64,000 nt of DNA from NCBI GenBank assembly GCA_004764695.1, contig SMSO01000031.1, positions 556,600 through 620,599 of the forward strand, in the 5' to 3' direction. Source of the stretch: Schizochytrium sp. TIO01 (lineage: Eukaryota; Sar; Bigyra; Thraustochytrida; Thraustochytriidae). The translations under genes and the position numbers were made by a program. The notes under the pieces are model-generated. The model was not told the origin of the DNA. It made no database searches and worked only from the letters and a program-made list of their open reading frames with translations. Positions 1 through 10,218 of this stretch are shown here, one piece after another. How positions within the stretch are numbered: the stretch's first letter is position 1; every line of letters starts with the position of its first letter.

Positions 1-484
1 CTTTATGCCCCATTTTATATGTCAAGAGAGACCCATGTAGAGGGGAGCACAGTGTAGTAGTGCTACGAACCCAAGCAGCTGAGGTGCCAACATTGAAGAA
101 GTCGATGGCAACCAAATATCTAAAAGCGCGTACTGTGTTGCCGCCAAAACTGTGGCCCACGAGGTGGATTGGACGCTCCGCAGACCATTCAGGAAACATT
201 GCTTGTCCTGTGTAATCTGTGCCAAATTGGTCGTGGCCGAATTTCTCTGAATGGGCTTTCCCGTAGTCAACTTTACAACCCCGAAGTTGTGCAAACATCT
301 CGCATGCGCGGTCATGTGCGCTTCCGAGACTAGCCACAGGTAGTGCAAGTACCGGGGACGCTTTTGTGCCTAACTTCATCGCTTCTCCCCAATACATTTC
401 ACACCAGCTTGAATTTGTTGGACCAAAGATCCCACTTATCACAACAATGGGGCAGTCTTCGCTTGTTTTCTCGCGTACAGACAT
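1..484 (-). CDS. Zinc-site lipase of the Geobacillus/Staphylococcus type, partial (runs off left edge)
   Basis: Alpha/beta-hydrolase predicted to hydrolyse acylglycerol esters. The minus-strand frame opens at the ATG at 484-482 and stays open to base 2, giving 161 residues; the C-terminal part with the catalytic Asp and His lies outside the window. What I see: a first beta strand and oxyanion-loop region (CPIVVISGIFGP, residues 11-22), the block HDRACEMFAQL (57-67), VDYGKAHSEKFGH (72-84) and the nucleophile elbow IHLVGHSFGGNTVR (106-119) with Ser112. From my knowledge of Geobacillus L1 lipase, Zn is held by Asp61, His81, His87 and Asp238; the first three match Asp58, His78 and His84 here with identical spacing (20 and 6). 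No signal peptide precedes the ATG, and an in-frame TAG lies at 517-515. An upstream exon carrying a signal sequence is possible but not seen. Family call strong; substrate unknown. Confidence 0.85.
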   Translation of the reverse strand, partial: MSVREKTSEDCPIVVISGIFGPTNSSWCEMYWGEAMKLGTKASPVLALPVASLGSAHDRACEMFAQLRGCKVDYGKAHSEKFGHDQFGTDYTGQAMFPEWSAERPIHLVGHSFGGNTVRAFRYLVAIDFFNVGTSAAWVRSTTTLCSPLHGSLLTYKMGHK

Positions 485-3400
485 TTTCTTGGTTATCACC
501 TTTCCTACACTCCTCTATTGTTGTCTCGGCTATTCTGATTGTCCGTTCTATTCGTCCCTGTTGTCACCTCGTGTGCGATGATCTTCTCTACGTGCCCGCG
601 TTCAAGTTCTGCTCGATACTTCTTGTACGAAAGACCTCCAAAAATCAATTGCCCAATCTCCACCTTACAACTCGTCGTCAAACAATAGGTGTCGTCTACC
701 TGCGAATTAAGGCACTCACTTCCTGCCAAGTTTACTGCATCGACTAATCACAAAAAAGAGTTCCTATCAATCAAATTCCTGAGTACCGAAGACACCAAAG
801 ACTGGCTCGTGGATTCAAGGCTTAAGAGACTAATCAACTCAAACTGCACAGTTGCCCTTGGGGCTGGTGCTGTGTTTACTCAGGTACGCGATGGGCCCAC
901 TCTGGGATCCCCAGGCACTGGTACTCTCGTATTTTGTAGCAGTTGGCTAAGTACTCCTCAACTCGGGCTAGACCAGCCCGACGATCACGCACGTTGACCT
1001 GCCTGCGGAGATCAACCAGTTCACAACTGCCTCGAGGCCTCAAGTCAGTCTCCCGAGGGCCTCCGAGCCCCAGAACCCCCCTCGACAGTGCACAAACAGG
1101 TTTTGGCTTTCCTGCTGCATCTCTTGCAGACCCAACGCGCCGACGGGGATTGCGTTGCTGATGTATGTGCTCTTCAAGGTGTTAGTTAGTTATAACTTCT
1201 TCCCTCCATATCACTCACTCTGTAGCGAGCGGTACCCGCAAGCGCCTTCCTAGGGATAGCACTAGCAGAGGCCCTACCGACCTTGGCCGTGAAAAAGAAA
1301 GTCGTCAATGAAAACCTCACTCAACGTTGATTGAAACAGCAATGCTTCGTCGAATTGCCACGTAGAGTACACCGAACTGCTGCTGCTGCTGCTGCTTCAA
1401 CTGCTTCAAGCTGAGGAGCGGCTCGATCTAAGTCTCAGCTGCACTAGCTCTCTCCACAAGCGAGGCACTGGCCGAAGGGAACCAGGAGTAGCACGAGTGA
1501 CATTTCTGTTCGAAGCTGAGAGCTTAAGCTTGGGTGGAAATGGCTGATGTCGCCAGAAGCTAAGCAGGCAAGCAAGCAAGCAAGCTAGCTGGCTCTGCAA
1601 ACCGTACCATCACGGCGTCTGCAAAGTAGGTGGGTACCAGGCAGCGCAAGCGTCACGTCGTCGATTGCAGTCGGTGGCACGGATGATGCTGAGACCCAGC
1701 ACCGCGGGTGATGGAGAAGAACGAAGTGGTCTCCGCTGGTCATCGCAGTAGGACAGACATAGCGGAGACTAGGCTGCGCGTCGACACTCCGTCGTTTCTT
1801 CTGCGAGAACGAACGAGCGAAGGCGCCAAACCCAACAGCAGCCCACGGGCGTCCAAGAAGGGCTGCGACCGTCACCACATGATTGATTCATAACTCATCA
1901 TGACGGGCGTCTCGATCAAGAGCTGCTCTCGAGCCAACTGTCACACGCGAGAGTGAAACGATCGATCGAGAGTGAAGACTAGCTTTTTCAGAGTCCGCTA
2001 ACTTCAAGAGATGACCCAGGACGTAAGCCACCATACTCAGCAGTCTACGATGATGGGGGTGGGCCAGCAAGCTTGCCCAAAGTAAGCAGGCCAGCTAGCG
2101 GCAGAGACGGGCGCTAGATCCCTAGGTAATATCCGTTTCGAGTCGGCAATTGTTGATAGACAGCGTTGCAGCTAAGTAGATATATAGATTCTATCTATCT
2201 AACTAACTTTGTGCAGGTCATATATGACGGTGTAAGGTGCGCGCGATTATGCAATCAATCATGCAAGCCAATTGATAGCTTGTCACTGGCATAGAGAAGT
2301 CGATGGACTTAGAGACCAGGCGAATTGCTAGCCAACAATGGTTTGCGCCCAGACACAGTGTATACGATCTGAGTAGTACAGCGGCGCTAGTAGTACAGAC
2401 CTTGGCCAGAAAGGATGAAAGAAAGAAAGTGTTCTTTCAGCCGAGAGCTGAGATTGCCAGCTTGCTTAGTCAGTCAAAAACTCGAAAGAGAAGCTGTCTA
2501 TGCGTCTCTGAGCAGTAACTTTTCAAAGATGTAAAGTTGAGGACCCCAAGGAAGATTTCACATTCGGGAACGGGGCTATCGGAGTCAAGTTTTCTTCTTG
2601 ATTCTATAGAATGTACTAAAGGTACGGCAGAGGAATATGGGCACAGAAAAGCTCTAATGCCTCATCGAGTAATTATCTAATCCAGTAGCACAACTCCTCC
2701 ACCAATGCTGTGGCCAACTATGATCTTATCTTCTGCAGCGCTAGAATTAACTTCCAGGGTGGATGTAGGCTGCGAATTGTGTTGAAGAGTGCGGAAATCT
2801 CGTGCTGAGGTGACGCATGTTACCGGCAGGTATGGTAGGTACTACTAGTAAGCTTGTTTGTGGGTCGCAGTGTCACGCCAATGACAAGTATAGCAATAAC
2901 GGATTCATGGATGGCAAAGGTAGAAATAAAGTGTGTGAATGAATCGGGGGGTGAAATGAAGCGACTTCGTTATGATCTGTCTCAGGCTAGGCTTTTGCAT
3001 AGGCAGATCGATTACTAATAGCCTTTCTTCCGGCTCCGTGCCAAGTACAGAGAAGATCTGCGACTGGTGAGCTTTGCGAATCAGGATGAGAAAGACGGAT
3101 TGCTCACTCGAACAGTCGGAAATTCGCATTAAATTGATGCTGAACACATCTTGGCCTACCCGGTACTCATTTTAGTTTATGTTGTAATGAGAACAAATTG
3201 GAAGCAGCAACCCGGGAGCAACTCTGGAAAGGCCCCGCTCGAGAAACTCACTTTGAGCAAGAGCCTTCTCTCCCAGCCTAAATATCTGAGTTTAGATGTA
3301 TCAGTGTGAGTATAAGAGTCAACTTCACGACCAAATCCATAAATAAGCTATACGCAAAGCATGATTGCAATGAATAAGTTTTACAGAGAAAAGTACTAAA

Positions 3401-4680
3401 TTAAGTTGTATGTGTAATAATAATAGTAATAATATTAACAAATATACCTATACACAGAGGAAGGTGCCATGAAAATGCGTGATTTTACTATGTACTGATC
3501 GAAGAACGAGATGTACGTCATGTGCAGATTATGAGGCGTCTCAATAGTATTGGTTTAAATCAAGCGTTAAAATTTGATGAGAATACCCCCAAGACCCTCG
3601 AGTGTCATTTCGTAATACATATGTCCGTTGCGCTGGCGCGGCGAAAAAAACAAAAACAAAAACTACTTTACCGTTTTTGTTGTTCTTATTCATCCAGAAA
3701 AGGATCAATTCTCGGCAAACAGTGCTCTTCCTTTGAGTGAAATGGCACGTAGGGCCGTCGGACTCGGAGGGGGGCGAGGGCACGCAGCGCAGAAGAACGA
3801 CCACTTATCGATGATGCATGAGTAGTAAATATCTTCCGATAGTCATTCATGCTTCCGCGGTGAAAAGTGAATTCGGACTTTACAGTTACTTTTTCGCCTT
3901 TACTTAATAAGCAGTGAGAATCAATAAATTCGAGACAAACAGTAGCAAAGAAAAGGGTGGAGGTGGCAGTGGTGGACAAGACAGAACCTCAGTGCTGGGT
4001 ATTTATTTAAAAAGTAAAGCAAGGATGTGATATAGCCTTTCCTGATTCCTCAAAAAAGGGAAGAATACTGCAAAGAAGCTCTCGAATCCAGATTCAAGAC
4101 CGCAAATGCTTAAGGTCAGTGCGGCATGCCGAGAATGTTTGTTGTCTAATCTTGATGACATAAATTTACAAATTATCTTTTTGATACAGCGCACTTCAAT
4201 CGATAGCCTTGTGTCTGATTCAAAGTTGGGGTTTAGAAAGCGAGTATGGAGGGATGAACAAACGAAAGTACTTACCGGCTTCAAATCACCTTTTTTTTTT
4301 TTCACACTTTGTTCTGATTCACTTTGAAAGAAAAAAGACTTAAGTAGGAGAACCGCTTTGTTGCTTTTTGGAGGCAGCCATATATATTTAGAAACAGAGA
4401 GGTACCAAAAAGAAATTCGTGCCTTGAGGAGCAGGAATAGTAGACTCCAAACACATCTGGCGTGGAGTGGCGCTTGCTTGCTAGCTGTGCATTTGCACGC
4501 AGCACAAGGTATGTGTATACCTTAGTGGGGTTCTGCGAGAGAGCGAGAGCGACCGCGATAAGGCACGAGGCAGACAAAAAGCGCTCTAAATACACTTTCA
4601 GCTGTACTGTTAAGTTGACTTGCAGCGGGAAAGCGAGACAGCGAAGGTGGAGTAGTTGTCAAAAAAATAAGTGGAGCCGC
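485..4680. other. Intergenic spacer between lipase and 7TM-RGS gene
   Basis: No supported gene. An open frame without ATG (minus strand, about 748-505) sits just upstream of the lipase start in another frame; I could not match it to a family. The stretch 1560-2300 is rich in AGCT, CTAG and GATC words. A short CTG run lies at 1377-1396. From about 3300 to 4320 the DNA is AT-rich with no long frame. Confidence 0.5.
1377..1396. repeat. CTG microsatellite
   Basis: About seven copies of CTG in non-coding DNA. Confidence 0.85.
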
Positions 4681-6384
4681 ATGTTCGCGGATATCTCTTG
4701 GAAAGGATATGGAGACCCAGCGAAGAATCTCGGTCTGAATGGCAGACTTGAGTTTTCCCTCACTCTTCTTGCTCCGATATTATTGTATTCGATACTCTTT
4801 GTATTTCTGTTCTTTTACTGGCGCCTATCTCACAATCGTATGATCCGTATCCGAGGCGTCACAAACTCTTTGCTGCTGGGAAATTTATTAAGCGCATTAT
4901 GTTGCATTAATGTAGGAATCTTCATGGACGATCCAAGCTCATCATGTGCCGTGATTGTATCACTATTTGTATTTCATCTAATACCACTTTGTCATACCTT
5001 TGAAATGTTCGTTCTCCGCTTTCATCGATTGTATCGTCTCAATGCGATGACTGTCATTTCGTTTGGGTCCCAAAACACAGCATCGGATGCATCAATGCGA
5101 TTCAAACATAATAATCGGCGTGCAAGGCGCCGCCTGTTGACTATCATTAGAATTATCAATGGCTTCTTTGCAGCTGGCATGGTGATCTCTATAGTGTTAT
5201 ACGACTTAAAACCACCTTACGCCAATCAAATTCCAGACACCTATAATAAGTGTGTAGGGGGCAATAGCTACATGCACTTAATTTTAGGGTTATTCGCAAT
5301 CAATGGGGTGGTTGTAGTTATTCTGTTATTTCCAATTCTTCGCGAGCTCAATGTCCATGCAAAGTATATGTCTGATTCAATGGGGATTCGACGTGCTCTA
5401 CAGCGTATTTGTTTACAATGCTTCTGTGCAATGGTTCTTTTGATTGGTAGTGGTATTGGTATGCTATTTGACATGCATGTTCGCTGGGCTATGGGCGTCT
5501 TTGCGTTGATTCTTTTTGCGTTATACTTGGATGTAATCGTCATCCCGGTAATCCGTGCAATTCTTGATATGAAAGAGCATCGGACTTTGGAGGCGGCGCT
5601 ACGTGCAGGAGACGAGCTTGGTCTTGATCGAAATGTCGCTCTCTTGAAGGCTTTTCTTCAAACCAAAGATGGATATGATGCCGTAGCACAGCATCTCCGA
5701 CGAGAGCTTGGGTTTGAGACTTTGGATTTCATCATTGAGGTCACGCGGTACAAGCAACGGTTCAAAAAGCCAAAAAAGCCAAAGAAAGGTAAAACCTCTC
5801 GTACTTCAAAGGTGAGGGTTGATCCTGTGGCGGATCCAGTAACTGGTACAAATGAGGAGATGGTCAAAGAATGCAAAAGAATTTACCGCAAATTCATATG
5901 GAGCAAGGCCGAGTATCAAGTAAACTTGCCTGATAATTTTACTCGAAAGTTCGCTGCTCTTGAGGTAACCAAGGTCAGCTCTTTGGGCTATACTACTCGT
6001 AAGCTAGGATTTAACTTAGGAGACAGCGCCAAGAGTAAAGACAACAGAAATAGTTCGAAAAAGTATGATCCAACTGCTAGTCCAGCTTCAACGGCTCCTA
6101 TGTCTCCTCCTTTAGCCCCTACAATAGCAAAGGCCGAAAAACTCGAGATCACAGAAAACATATTTGACGATTGTGTTCGTGAGGTGTTGAATATGTTATT
6201 TTACGATTCATTTCAGAGATTTTTGAAGACACCGATGTACCAAGACTTGTGGATTAAGTTTCAGCGTGAGATGTCACATGTTAGTTCTCTTTCAGGTTTG
6301 CGACGGTCTTCTTCTGTTCGTAATACTTCTGTAACGGAGGATGATTCTAGTAGCACTCCATCAAATCAGATCGACTCCTTGTGA
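4681..6384 (+). CDS. Seven-transmembrane protein with C-terminal RGS domain (GPCR-RGS fusion)
   Basis: Predicted plasma-membrane regulator of heterotrimeric G-protein signalling, in which the RGS domain would accelerate GTP hydrolysis by G-alpha. The protein has 567 residues from the first ATG; the open frame continues upstream to a GTG at 4462 that is not a plausible eukaryotic start. Seven hydrophobic segments lie near 25-47, 61-81, 89-112, 152-174, 196-220, 244-264 and 268-292. Cys89 at the top of TM3 and Cys191 in the TM4-TM5 loop could form the classic GPCR disulfide. The RGS domain starts near 317 (ALLKAFL), continues through RRELGFETLDFIIEV (340-354) and CKRIYRKFIWSKAEYQVNLP (398-417), and ends with FDDCVREVLNMLFYDSFQRF (495-514). 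Lysine-rich (about 361-390) and Ser/Pro-rich (about 430-488) insertions split it. The tail (533-560) is Ser-rich, a possible phosphorylation region. The architecture recalls plant AtRGS1. The ligand is unknown. Confidence 0.9.
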   Translation: MFADISWKGYGDPAKNLGLNGRLEFSLTLLAPILLYSILFVFLFFYWRLSHNRMIRIRGVTNSLLLGNLLSALCCINVGIFMDDPSSSCAVIVSLFVFHLIPLCHTFEMFVLRFHRLYRLNAMTVISFGSQNTASDASMRFKHNNRRARRRLLTIIRIINGFFAAGMVISIVLYDLKPPYANQIPDTYNKCVGGNSYMHLILGLFAINGVVVVILLFPILRELNVHAKYMSDSMGIRRALQRICLQCFCAMVLLIGSGIGMLFDMHVRWAMGVFALILFALYLDVIVIPVIRAILDMKEHRTLEAALRAGDELGLDRNVALLKAFLQTKDGYDAVAQHLRRELGFETLDFIIEVTRYKQRFKKPKKPKKGKTSRTSKVRVDPVADPVTGTNEEMVKECKRIYRKFIWSKAEYQVNLPDNFTRKFAALEVTKVSSLGYTTRKLGFNLGDSAKSKDNRNSSKKYDPTASPASTAPMSPPLAPTIAKAEKLEITENIFDDCVREVLNMLFYDSFQRFLKTPMYQDLWIKFQREMSHVSSLSGLRRSSSVRNTSVTEDDSSSTPSNQIDSL

Positions 6385-8238
6385 AAGGAATATTTATGAA
6401 AAGGACGAATTGCAGTTTGCCTCCCTCTATTGATTCTAGCTAATCTAGGTAGTCTTCATGATGGATCTACTTCTATCAATATGTCACAGTGCTTTTCTTT
6501 TTCCTTTTTACCTTTTTAAAATTGAATATTAATTTGCTTACAGCTACGGCAGCTATCGAGGCGAGGAAATCGACTTTTTCATGCTTCTACAAGGGCGAAG
6601 AAAAAAAATCATTTGCTATTATTGTTGTTATTCATAGTATTCGATATTTGCTTTTCTCGAAGAGGCTTGAGCAAGGGACTTTTGTAAATTCATTTAATGA
6701 TTTTAATACTCCTTGCTTTGTGTGCTCTTGCGCCTTGTGTTTGCATCCTGTGTTTAATTGTAAAAAATATACGGAAAATATGGCCTTAAACAAGTGAGAA
6801 AAAGTGACACTTTTGGCTAAACATATCCCCTATTTTTTGAATGAGTTCTTTCGAAAGAAGCGTGCCCCATCCAATCTGTATCCTTTTTCTTTTCTTTTTT
6901 TCAAATCCACAAAATCCATAAAATGTCTTATAGGAAAGATTGCGCTAAAGGAAATGACCCGAAGTTTTGGCTGGTTCACAAAGAATAAATCAAAACTTAC
7001 TTGCACAAAGAAATAGATCTTTCATTCTCCTGACGCAAGAGGACTTATTTTAAAGTTTAAAAGAATAAGTTTACACTGAAGCGTTCATTCCTTCATTTCG
7101 TTTGCCAAACTAGGGATAAAATATGACGCAGATAAGTATCAATTTCTTCAACAGGGTACGTGAAATGCCGATGACTACATTTAAGCAAGTCTAGATCGCA
7201 GTCTGTGAACATCCTCATTATCAAAATTGCAACCTGTTCGTCTCCTTTAAGTTCGGCGCCAATGAGCGCCTATTTTCTTAAGTAGATAGCCCTCTTAGCA
7301 GGTATCTAGAGAAAACGAGAGGCTGAGGAGCAGCTCTGTCTCTAGTAGGTAGTGTTAGTAGCAGTAATAGTGTATGGTAAGCAAGTAATGGTGGTGGTTA
7401 AACCTAGGTATAATAGGAATGAATGATGAAATTATCGAAGAACTACAAGGATTTGTGGATAGTGTATTACTGATTCGTTTCACGTTCATGACAGAATTTC
7501 TATGTTATGTATTCTGTATATCAAATCACATATAAGTTGATCTTATCAGGCAGCCTTGAGAGTGATGAAGTGCTGCAATTGAACCTCAACTTCATTGTCT
7601 TCAAGCACCTTAGTCATCCCTTACTGCTTTCTGATAATGGCATTGTCTGAGAATCGTCTCAGTAAAAGCACCGGTTTTGTTCGCTGTTTTGCTCGTTCTC
7701 TCCCTTTTAAAAGTCCATCATCTACTTACTTACCTAACATGCGTTCTATTGCATTGCTTAGACTGCATTTGTTTCATGAAGTATACGTAGAGCACCATAA
7801 TGCGGAAACAGTTTATTGGGCATGCCATGAAAGTAATGCTTTCTTCTAAAAGCATCGGTCCCTGTCAATCGGGGGGATGAATCAGCCATACATACAGACA
7901 AATATGTCGTATGTCTCGTCTATATATTACCCATAAATATAGATAGCTGTAGCTGTAGCTAGTATTATGCAGTTTTGTGTTATGCAATGCAATGCGCATA
8001 TCGCTTTAGTATAATAAATGAGTTATAGCCTTACTGCTAAATGAATGAATTGTATATAAATAAATAAGTGAATTACAAGTGAATGAAGGAATGAATGAAT
8101 GAAGGAATGAATGAATGAGTGAATAGGCGGATGACTAAGTAAAGTAAATGAGCGACTGCTCTTCAAACAACCAACTTCTCAACAAAGCTCGTGTCGCCGC
8201 ATCTCTTTAGAGAGCTTTCGTCACCTCGTCCGTTCACC
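6385..8238. other. Intergenic spacer
   Basis: No supported gene. The first part (about 6480-7090) is AT-rich with T/A runs and only chance frames. The end carries a GAAT/GAAG tetranucleotide tract, then a pyrimidine-leaning leader directly before the cyclophilin ATG. Confidence 0.5.
8081..8125. repeat. GAAT/GAAG tetranucleotide repeat
   Basis: Imperfect run of GAAT and GAAG units about 110 bp before the cyclophilin start codon; it may lie in its promoter or leader. Confidence 0.85.
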
Positions 8239-8967
8239 ATGTCGTCGTCCGCCGCCGTCTCCCGCGCTCTTCGCGCCTTGCCTCTTCGCCGCGGCTCTAA
8301 GGGCCACAACTGGCTGCAGCGCCACTATGAGGACAAGGCAGCTCGCGAGGCCTTCTTGGCGCGCATCGATGCTGAGCCCATCCTGCCTGTTCCTGCTGAG
8401 GGCCACCGCCGTGCTCGCGCCTGGCTGGAGTTCTCACGCGAGAAGCAAGTTGTCGGCCGCGTTGAGGTTGAGCTTGCTGACGATCTCCTTCCCCGCACCG
8501 CTGAGAACTTCTTGCGCCTGGCCACTGGAGACGCCATGCTTGGCCCTAACACTACAAGCGCCGAGGCCGAGACCACCGCCGCGAAGGAAAGTGGAGATGA
8601 TAAGTACTCGTACAAGGGAACTGAGCTGCACCAGATCATGCGTGAGTCATGGCTGCTCATGGGCGATGTGGGCCACCAGCAGGGTCGCGGAGGCCACTCT
8701 GCATTTGCGGAGAGATACTTCGAGGATGAGGGATACTTTTTTAGACACGCCAAGCCTGGCATTCTTAGCATGGCCAATGCAGGAGCTCACATGAACGCAA
8801 GCTGCTTTTTCATCACGCTCAAGCCGTGCATGCACCTGGATGGACGTCATGTGCCGTTTGGAGCTGTCACCAAGGGCATGGATGTGCTTGAGGACCTTTC
8901 CAAGGACCTTATCGTCAAGGGAAAGCCCACCTCACCGATTTTCATCTCTGACTGTGGAGTATTTTAA
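8239..8967 (+). CDS. Cyclophilin-type peptidyl-prolyl isomerase homologue, probably mitochondrial, altered active site
   Basis: Cyclophilin fold, 242 residues. I chose the ATG in the good context CACCATG at 8239; the frame runs back to a GTG at 8191 with no other ATG. The first ~22 residues (Ala, Ser, Arg, Leu, no acids) look like a mitochondrial presequence. The cyclophilin domain runs from about 62 to 242: PRTAENFLRL (85-94), an acidic/Ser insertion (about 102-122), GDVGHQQGRGG (142-152), KPGILSMANAG (172-182), CFFITL (189-194) and LDGRHVPFG (200-208). Against human cyclophilin A numbering, Asn102, Phe113, Leu122 and His126 are kept. Arg55 is Gln132, Phe60 is Ser137, Met61 is Trp138, Gln63 is Leu140, Gln111 is Cys189 and Trp121 is His199. 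Loss of the catalytic Arg suggests weak or no isomerase activity, and His at the Trp121 site predicts poor cyclosporin binding. It may be a scaffold subunit. Codon use is more GC-rich than the flanks. Confidence 0.93.
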   Translation: MSSSAAVSRALRALPLRRGSKGHNWLQRHYEDKAAREAFLARIDAEPILPVPAEGHRRARAWLEFSREKQVVGRVEVELADDLLPRTAENFLRLATGDAMLGPNTTSAEAETTAAKESGDDKYSYKGTELHQIMRESWLLMGDVGHQQGRGGHSAFAERYFEDEGYFFRHAKPGILSMANAGAHMNASCFFITLKPCMHLDGRHVPFGAVTKGMDVLEDLSKDLIVKGKPTSPIFISDCGVF

Positions 8968-10218
8968 AGTGGACTGCGCGGAGACTGCCATCCATACATA
9001 CCTATGATAGCATGTAGTGCGCATTCATTCATTTTCAGCAGATAGCAAAACCTTTGTACGCATGCATCTTCCCCTTTGCAGACTGAGATTGTATGCATAG
9101 AGACATTTCCGCATTACAAGCTGACAAAAGACTCTTGTGTGTCGGCTTATGAAGATGCATAGCATTATCTGCAAGTGTGCTATCTTTTCTTTGCTTCTGT
9201 CTGATTTCTCTGCGATGCGATCCATTTCCTACTCACCAAAAGTGATTAAAGGGGTCGATGTAACCATCGGTAGTTTTGCATCTAGCAACGCCTTTTTTCA
9301 CATTTTCATCCTCTCTCTATATTTGATTGTCGCCGGGTCTACCATGACAACCTCAACACTGCCTCTGCTCTGCCTCAACCGACAGACACCCTTTCCTCTC
9401 CTCGAATATTACTTTTTTACTTTTCACTTCCCCACCTACGCACCAATCTACTTTACCCATGAACTCGTCATCTAGTTAGTTAGCTTCTTCTTCAGCTATT
9501 AACGTTCTTAGCTGAGCTATCTAGCTGGAGCTGTTTCAGCTACATAGTTGCAAACCAGCTGCCAGTCGGCTGGCTGGCTAACTGATTGAAGCTCGAACCT
9601 TTCACTAAACCGCCGGGATCCTGCTGCTGGCGCTGTCTTTCCTCCTGATTTCTATCTTCTCTTCTCTGTTTAGGTAACCCTAGGGGAAGTTATCTACCCC
9701 TCATTGAATGACTCAGTCTGAAGACATGAAGATGTGCACTTTCTTGAGTGCTCCAAAACTGCTTTTGTTTATGTATGCGTCCCATTTCAGTGAGTAGTTT
9801 TGCTTGTTTGTCCAATTCTTCTTGTCGCAACCAACTACCATCACTTCCTTTATAATACTCTGCAAGAATGAGGTTATTCACACACAAATCGAAAAGAACC
9901 GTAAGGAGATACCAGGAGAAATGATTGTCAGACTAATCCCTACACCATAAAATAAAATAAAACCAAAAATTTAAACATTACTGACTGATGAATGAATAAC
10001 CTGTTCGACAACACATCTCTTGTTTAAGGAAATTTTCAAATCAAAACAATAATCATATGAAGTTTTTATTGCCCTGAAGATTAGTTTACCTTTAAGATTA
10101 GATCTCCACGTTGTAAATACTCTGAAGGAACAAAGTCATGCCTAACTACCCTGGTCGATTTTACAAAGAAGCTAGCAATATAAAACAAAATACAAATATA
10201 CACGACGAGATGATTTAA
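8968..10218. other. Intergenic spacer between convergent cyclophilin and channel genes
   Basis: Holds the 3' ends of two convergent genes. The part 9475-9600 is rich in AGCT/TAGTTAG/GGCTGGCTGG words. The part 9940-10210 is AT-rich, as expected for 3' untranslated and polyadenylation regions. No gene supported. Confidence 0.5.

Noticed and set aside
22-348. 108-codon minus-strand frame
   Set aside because: It is a shadow, in another frame, of the lipase coding region.
4462-4680. 73-residue extension of the 7TM-RGS protein
   Set aside because: It begins at a GTG and lacks conservation-like composition; the ATG at 4681 directly precedes the expected N-terminus.
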